The position numbers and the translations under genes were made by a program. Shown here piece by piece: positions 59,549 to 64,000 of a stretch of 64,000 nucleotides of DNA. The DNA lies in contig JAHHQG010000026.1 of the NCBI GenBank assembly GCA_018729555.1, positions 186,001 through 250,000 on the forward strand, written 5' to 3'. This DNA is from Clostridiales bacterium. Its GTDB lineage: Bacteria; Bacillota; Sulfobacillia; RBS10-35. The notes under the pieces were generated by a model, which did not search any database, was not told the DNA's origin, and saw nothing but the letters and a program-made list of their open reading frames with translations. Position 1 is the first letter of the stretch. The number at the start of each line of letters is the position of its first letter.

Positions 59549-59857
59549 ATGACGAGCAGCGTGGCCAATGAAGACCAGGTCATGGAAGCCCTCTCCAAGG
59601 TCATCGACCCGGAGCTGGGGATGAACATCGTGGAGCTGGGCCTGGTCTACGACGTGACCCTGGCCGGCAAATACGTCCAGGTCACCATGACCCTCACCAC
59701 CCCCGGATGCCCCCTGGGGTTCGTCATCGACGATGAAGTGCGGCGGGTGTTGACGGAGCTGGGGTTTGAAGAGGTGGACGTCAACATCGTCTTCGATCCG
59801 CCCTGGACGCCCGATCGCATGAGCGACGAAGCCAAGATCAAGCTGGGCTTTTTCTAA
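59549..59857 (+). CDS. MIP18/DUF59-family (SufT/PaaD-like) metal-sulfur cluster assembly factor
   Basis: VMEALSKVIDPELGMNIVELGLVYDV, MTLTTPGCPLGFVIDDEVRRVL, FDPPWTPDRMSDEAKIKLG. Confidence 0.9.
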   Translation: MTSSVANEDQVMEALSKVIDPELGMNIVELGLVYDVTLAGKYVQVTMTLTTPGCPLGFVIDDEVRRVLTELGFEEVDVNIVFDPPWTPDRMSDEAKIKLGFF

Positions 59858-59904
59858 AGCCCACGGGGGCTGAACTTCCGGAGGAGTTCCCCCGTCGATG
59901 AAGG

Positions 59905-61212
59905 GTGAGGAGGAGGGCGTTGCAGCAGATCGTCGTCGTCGGCGGCCAGAGGCTCCAGGGCAAAGTGGCGGTCCACGCGGCCAAGAATGCGGCCCTTCCC
60001 ATCATGGCGGCTAGCCTCCTGGCCTCGTCCCCCTCCTCCCTGCGGGAGATCCCCCCCATCGAGGACGTGGAGACCATGAAGGAGCTCTTGGTCTCGTTGG
60101 GGGTGGACCTCTTCGAAGAAGGGGATACCCTCCACATCCGGGTCCAGGGGCCCCTCAACACCCAGGCGGGCTATGACCTCACCCGCAAGATGCGGGCCTC
60201 CATCCTCATCATGGGGCCTCTTTTGGCCCGCACGGGGCGGGTGGAGGTGGGGATGCCCGGGGGCTGCGCCATCGGAGCCCGCCCCATCGACCTCCACCTC
60301 AAGGGGTTTGCCGCCCTGGGAGCCGAGGTGGAGGAGCGGCCCGGCTGGGTGGAGGCCCGGGCGCCCCGGGGTCTCAAGGGAAACCATATCTACCTGGACT
60401 ACCCCAGCGTGGGGGCCACGGAAAACATCATGATGGCCGCCGTCCTGGCCAAGGGCACCACCACCATCGAAAACGCGGCGGAAGAGCCGGAAGTAGTGGA
60501 TCTGGCCAACTTTTTGAACAGCATGGGGGCCCGGGTTCAGGGGGCCGGCACGAGGGTCATCCGCATCGAAGGGGTCGGGGAGCTCCAGGGGGCTTCATCC
60601 TATACCCCCATCCCCGACCGGCTGGAAGCCGGTACGTTCCTGGTGGCTGCCGTGGCCACGGGAAGCCTCCTCACCGTCACCAACGTGATCCCCGACCACC
60701 TGGCGGCTATCCTGGCCAAGCTCCGGGAAGTGGGAGCCGCCATCGAGGTGGAAGACGACCAGGTGACCATCGAAGCGCCGGCCCGCATCCAGGCCACCAA
60801 CATCAAAACCCTCCCTTACCCCGGTTTTCCCACCGACATGCAGGCGCCCTTCATGGTCCTCCTCACCATGGCCGACGGCGAGAGCACCGTGACGGAAACC
60901 GTCTTTGAAAACCGCTTCCGCCACGTGGAAGAGCTCCGCCGCATGGGGGCCCAGATCAAGGTGGAAGGTTCTACGGCCACCATCCAAGGCGTCCCCCGGC
61001 TGAAGGGAGCCCCGGTGGTGGCTACCGACCTCCGGGCCGGGGCAGCCCTGGTGCTGGCAGGCCTGGCGGCCGAGGGGCAGACGGTCATCTCCGGCGTCCA
61101 CCACATCGACCGGGGCTACCACCGCCTGGTGGAACGCCTCCAGCAGTTGGGCGCCCGGATCCAAAGGGTGCAGCCCCTGGGCGTCCCCACGGGCGACCTC
61201 ACCCCCCAGTGA
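59905..61212 (+). CDS. murA: UDP-N-acetylglucosamine 1-carboxyvinyltransferase (GTG 59905; TTG 59920 possible)
   Basis: [61 protein letters not shown] (catalytic Cys), [38 protein letters not shown]. Confidence 0.95.
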   Translation: MRRRALQQIVVVGGQRLQGKVAVHAAKNAALPIMAASLLASSPSSLREIPPIEDVETMKELLVSLGVDLFEEGDTLHIRVQGPLNTQAGYDLTRKMRASILIMGPLLARTGRVEVGMPGGCAIGARPIDLHLKGFAALGAEVEERPGWVEARAPRGLKGNHIYLDYPSVGATENIMMAAVLAKGTTTIENAAEEPEVVDLANFLNSMGARVQGAGTRVIRIEGVGELQGASSYTPIPDRLEAGTFLVAAVATGSLLTVTNVIPDHLAAILAKLREVGAAIEVEDDQVTIEAPARIQATNIKTLPYPGFPTDMQAPFMVLLTMADGESTVTETVFENRFRHVEELRRMGAQIKVEGSTATIQGVPRLKGAPVVATDLRAGAALVLAGLAAEGQTVISGVHHIDRGYHRLVERLQQLGARIQRVQPLGVPTGDLTPQ

Positions 61213-61262
61213 GCATATTCCCCTGACGGCAGCCGTAGACTAGCACCCGGCGAGGGATCTCC

Positions 61263-62294
61263 TTGGATCGTCGGGCCTGGAGGTTGTTTGCGGCCGGCGC
61301 CCTGGCCCTCCTCCTCATTCCCCTGTGGGTGGGTCTCTTTTTTGCTTTCCCCGGCGCCCCCCGGGCCCGCCCCCCTTCCCCCTCGCCGCCTCCTCGCCGG
61401 GAGGCCATCCCCCAGGTGGCGGTGGACGTCCGCCTCTACGATCCCCAGACAGGCCAGATCCAGGTCCTCCCCCTGGAGGACTATGTGCGCGGGGTGGTGG
61501 CGGCGGAGATGAAGCCCGACTTCCACGACGAGGCCCTCAAGGCCCAGGCGGTGGCCGCCCGCACCTATGCCGTCTTTCACCTCAAGGGCTGGGGTGGGGA
61601 AGGATGCGCCCGGAATCCCGCCGCCGACATCTGCGCCGACTCCCAGGTTCACCAGGCGTGGAACCCGTCGGTGGGGGATGATGCCTTTCGGGACCGGGTG
61701 GAAAAGGCGGTGGAGGCCACCCGCGGATGGGTCCTCACCTACCACGGGGTGCTGGCGGAGACCACCTTTTACGCCGCTTCCGGCGGCCGTACCGAGGATG
61801 CCCGGGAAGTCTGGCATCGGGCGGTTCCCTACCTCACTAGCGTCCCGTCGCCGGAAGAAAGCCCTTACGACGGCGAAACCGTCACCTTCACCTGGCCCCA
61901 GGTGGCCTCCGCCTTCGGCCTTTCCATGGATCAATGGCCCCAAAACCCCGCCCGCCGCTTCGTCATCCGCGACCGTACCGTCAGCGGCCGAGCCCGCACC
62001 GTCCTGGTGGGGGGCCAGGTCTTCTCGGGGGTGGAGGTCCGGCAGCGGCTCGGGCTTCGCTCCACCTGGATCGAGAAGGTCCAGGCCACGAAAGGAGGCC
62101 TCACCCTCACCACCCGCGGGTGGGGCCACGGCGTAGGTCTCTCCCAGTACGGCGCCGACGCCATGGCCCGGCGGGGGGCCGGCTACGCCCAGATCCTGGC
62201 CCATTACTACCCCGGGACGGAGCTCACCCCTCTGGCCTATGCCCAGCCCCCTCGGGCTCCGACGGAGCCGGAAAGGGAAGGAGGGGGGCCTTGA
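61263..62294 (+). CDS. spoIID: Stage II sporulation protein D (TTG start)
   Basis: VLPLEDYVRGVVAAEMKPDFHDEALKAQAVAARTYAVFHL, YAASGGRTEDAREVW, RGWGHGVGLSQYGADAMARRGAGYAQILAHYYPGTEL. Confidence 0.93.
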   Translation: MDRRAWRLFAAGALALLLIPLWVGLFFAFPGAPRARPPSPSPPPRREAIPQVAVDVRLYDPQTGQIQVLPLEDYVRGVVAAEMKPDFHDEALKAQAVAARTYAVFHLKGWGGEGCARNPAADICADSQVHQAWNPSVGDDAFRDRVEKAVEATRGWVLTYHGVLAETTFYAASGGRTEDAREVWHRAVPYLTSVPSPEESPYDGETVTFTWPQVASAFGLSMDQWPQNPARRFVIRDRTVSGRARTVLVGGQVFSGVEVRQRLGLRSTWIEKVQATKGGLTLTTRGWGHGVGLSQYGADAMARRGAGYAQILAHYYPGTELTPLAYAQPPRAPTEPEREGGGP

Positions 62295-62718
62295 CCTTTT
62301 CCACCTGGAGGCCCGCCGAGAGGAAGATCTCCTCGGAATGGGGATCGGGGTAATCCTTCATGTAGACCACCCGGACCACCCCCGCCTGCACCAGGGCTTT
62401 GGCGCAGTGGACGCAGGGGTAATCGGTAACGTAGAGGGTGGACCCCTTGCTGGAGACGCCGTTCAGGGCGCACTGCAAAAGGGCGTTCAGCTCCGCGTGG
62501 ACGGCCCGGACGCAGCTCTCCCGCTCCCCGTTTTTCACCAAAAGGCAGCCCACTTCCGTGCAGTGGGGTGCCCCCCGGATGGCGCCGTTGTACCCGGTGG
62601 CCAGGATCTGGTGGTCCCGCACCAGGACGGCCCCCACCTGGCGGCGGGGGCACGTGGCGCGGGTGGCCACCAGCTGGGCCAGCTGCAGGAAATATTCGTC
62701 CCAAGAGGGTCGGGTCAT
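62224..62718 (-). CDS. dCMP deaminase/ComEB-like cytidine deaminase family
   Basis: WDEYFLQLAQLVATRATCPRRQVGAVLVRDHQILATGYNGAIRG, VHAELNALLQCA, YVTDYPCVHCAKALVQAGV (HAE, PCxxC). Confidence 0.92.
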   Translation of the reverse strand: MTRPSWDEYFLQLAQLVATRATCPRRQVGAVLVRDHQILATGYNGAIRGAPHCTEVGCLLVKNGERESCVRAVHAELNALLQCALNGVSSKGSTLYVTDYPCVHCAKALVQAGVVRVVYMKDYPDPHSEEIFLSAGLQVEKVKAPLLPFPAPSEPEGAGHRPEG

Positions 62719-62777
62719 GCCCTTATGGTGCATGAACAGACGACATAAGGGAAGACTACCCCCGGGAGGGGTACCTT

Positions 62778-63434
62778 GTGGCAGATTTTTGGCAGCGGCT
62801 CCGGCCCTCGCTCCTCTGGACGAAAGGCGAGACGCAAGATGACCTGAAGCGGATGGTCCTGGGAGGAAGCCTCCTCGCCGGCGGCCTTCTCCTTCTGGTG
62901 GCCCTCGGGCTCTTCGCCCGGCCCCAGGACACCATCCCCTACTGGGGAACCCCGGCAGCCGGCGAACCTTCCCCGGCCCCGGTGGAAGAACCGGACCTTC
63001 TCCCTGACGCCTCCCTCCCCACCCTGGGCTTCCTCCAGGATGTCGCCCTCGAGCCTCCAGTGGAGGGCTCCCTCCTGGAAGGGGTGGGCCTCACCTATTG
63101 GCAGACCCTGGGGGAGTGGCGCTGGCAGAAGGGCTACGCCTTCGGTGCCCATGCCTACGACCCCGTGGTGGCGGTGGCCAGCGGCGTAGTCAGCCAGGTG
63201 CGGGAGGATCCCCTCTGGGGGAAAGGGATCGTCTTGCAGCTGGGCCAGGGGTGGGAAGTGGCCTACTGGGGTCTCGCCACCGTGCAGGTGGTGGAAGGCG
63301 AGACGGTGGTGGCAGGAATGCCCGTCGGGACAGTGGCGCCGGCTGTGCCGGCCCGCCTGGAGCTGGGACCCCACGTCTACATTGAGGTCCGGCGGGACGG
63401 TGAAGCCGTGGAAGCGGCTTTCCGCGGGCGCTGA
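62778..63434 (+). CDS. SpoIIQ-like protein with a degenerate LytM/M23 domain
   Basis: TM anchor LGGSLLAGGLLLLVALGLFA. M23-like AYDPVVAVASGVVSQV...GIVLQLGQGWEVAYWGL...GPHVYIEVRRDGEAV without the catalytic His set; located between spoIID and spoIIID. Confidence 0.78.
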   Translation: MADFWQRLRPSLLWTKGETQDDLKRMVLGGSLLAGGLLLLVALGLFARPQDTIPYWGTPAAGEPSPAPVEEPDLLPDASLPTLGFLQDVALEPPVEGSLLEGVGLTYWQTLGEWRWQKGYAFGAHAYDPVVAVASGVVSQVREDPLWGKGIVLQLGQGWEVAYWGLATVQVVEGETVVAGMPVGTVAPAVPARLELGPHVYIEVRRDGEAVEAAFRGR

Positions 63435-63517
63435 CCTTGAAAAGGCATGAAGCGACGGCCTCCCCCATATGGATGCACCAGGAAACCGGTGGAAGAGGCC
63501 CAGAGGGGGGCAGTGCC

Positions 63518-63808
63518 GTGAAGGACCACATTTGGCGGCGGGTGCTGGATGTGGGGCATTACCTGGCCCAGGAGAAAACCACGGTAAGGGAGGCAGCCAA
63601 GAAGTTCGGGGTGAGCAAGAGCACCGTCCACAAGGACGTAACGGAACGGCTGCCCAAGGTGAACCCGGAGCTGGCGGAAAAGGTGCGGAAAGTCCTGGAG
63701 GTCAACAAGGCGGAGCGCCACCTTAGAGGGGGCGAGGCCACCCGCCGCAAGTACCAGGGCGCCGACGCAGTTCAGGGCAGAAGGAGTTTGCTTCCCGAAG
63801 TCGAATAA
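63518..63808 (+). CDS. spoIIID: Sporulation transcriptional regulator SpoIIID (GTG start)
   Basis: VKDHIWRRVLDVGHYLAQEKTTVREAAKKFGVSKSTVHKDVTERLPKVNPELAEKVRKVLEVNKAERHLRGGEATRRKYQ. Confidence 0.95.
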   Translation: MKDHIWRRVLDVGHYLAQEKTTVREAAKKFGVSKSTVHKDVTERLPKVNPELAEKVRKVLEVNKAERHLRGGEATRRKYQGADAVQGRRSLLPEVE

Positions 63809-63822
63809 GAGGGGTAACCCCG

Positions 63823-63910
63823 AAAATGGCAAACCTGGCGAAAGCCAGGGGCGCAAAGCCACGGATCTACCGCCCGAGGAATCGGGCCACGATGGCCGGG
63901 CTGCCGAAGG
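63823..63910 (+). ncRNA. Cyclic di-GMP-I (GEMM-I) riboswitch aptamer
   Basis: AAAATGGCAAACCtggcGAAAgccaGGGGCGCAAAGCCACGG...cgcccgaggaatcgggc...GATGGCCGGGCTGCCG matches the GEMM-I core (GGCAAACC-GAAA-GG(G)RCGCAAAGCC...GGY-GCCGGG-TGCCG); located upstream of a flagellar gene. Confidence 0.88.
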
Positions 63911-63963
63911 GTGAGAGCTTCACCTCCCCTCCGATGGCAGCCCTGCCGGAGGGAGAGGAGACG

Positions 63964-64000
63964 ATGCTTCGAGGTATTTATACCGCCGCCAACGGCCTTT
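63964..64000 (+). CDS. Flagellar basal-body rod protein (FlgF/FlgG/FlhO family), 5' end only
   Basis: ATG CTT CGA GGT ATT TAT ACC GCC GCC AAC GGC CTT = MLRGIYTAANGL, the N-terminus typical of flagellar rod proteins; SD GGAGGGAGAGGAG upstream. Confidence 0.8.
   Translation, partial: MLRGIYTAANGL

Overview
The window is a high-GC segment of a chromosome from a probably thermophilic, endospore-forming Bacillota (Firmicutes). The spore-former call rests on an alpha/beta SASP, SpoIID, a SpoIIQ-like LytM protein and SpoIIID; genes are dense and many use TTG/GTG starts.

Left to right:
- A purine operon, purL(partial)-purF-purM-purN-purH-purD.
- An SLH-domain phosphodiester glycosidase on the minus strand.
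- A glycolytic operon gap-pgk-tpiA-gpmI-eno-secG, then a membrane pyrophosphatase.
- rnr, SASP, smpB and ssrA (tmRNA).
- A metabolic and envelope block: CoA-binding protein, LigB-like protein, ALDH, GT2 + HEAT, CAP domain, Cys-rich protein, rph-rdgB, M20, FAD oxidase, SLH-GH18 and M24.
- A six-tRNA operon.
- An IS graveyard of split ISL3 and decayed IS21/istB around a lower-GC insert carrying an M23/PG-binding protein and a lipoprotein.
- PG-binding protein, citrate synthase, DMT transporter and an AsnB-like protein.
- rpmE-DUF1385-prfA-prmC-Sua5::LMWPTP-rpiB-mazG-tagO-wecB, followed by the complete F1Fo ATP synthase operon.
- A MIP18-family protein, murA, spoIID, dCMP deaminase, spoIIQ-like, spoIIID, and a c-di-GMP-I riboswitch in front of a flagellar basal-body rod gene cut by the window edge.

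Most interesting observations:
1. Both class-II glutamine amidotransferase homologues in the window (PurF and the AsnB-like protein) lack the N-terminal catalytic Cys and the other glutaminase motifs, while their synthetase/transferase domains look intact. This suggests ammonia-dependent enzymes.
2. A Sua5-LMW-phosphatase fusion carrying the arginine-phosphatase-type P-loop.
3. A c-di-GMP riboswitch with an apparent SD-sequestering hairpin at the spoIIID/flagellar junction.
4. An ATP synthase epsilon subunit without its C-terminal inhibitory domain.
5. Rearranged IS elements directly upstream of the tRNA operon promoter.

All functional calls come from reading motifs in the translations; no database search was run.
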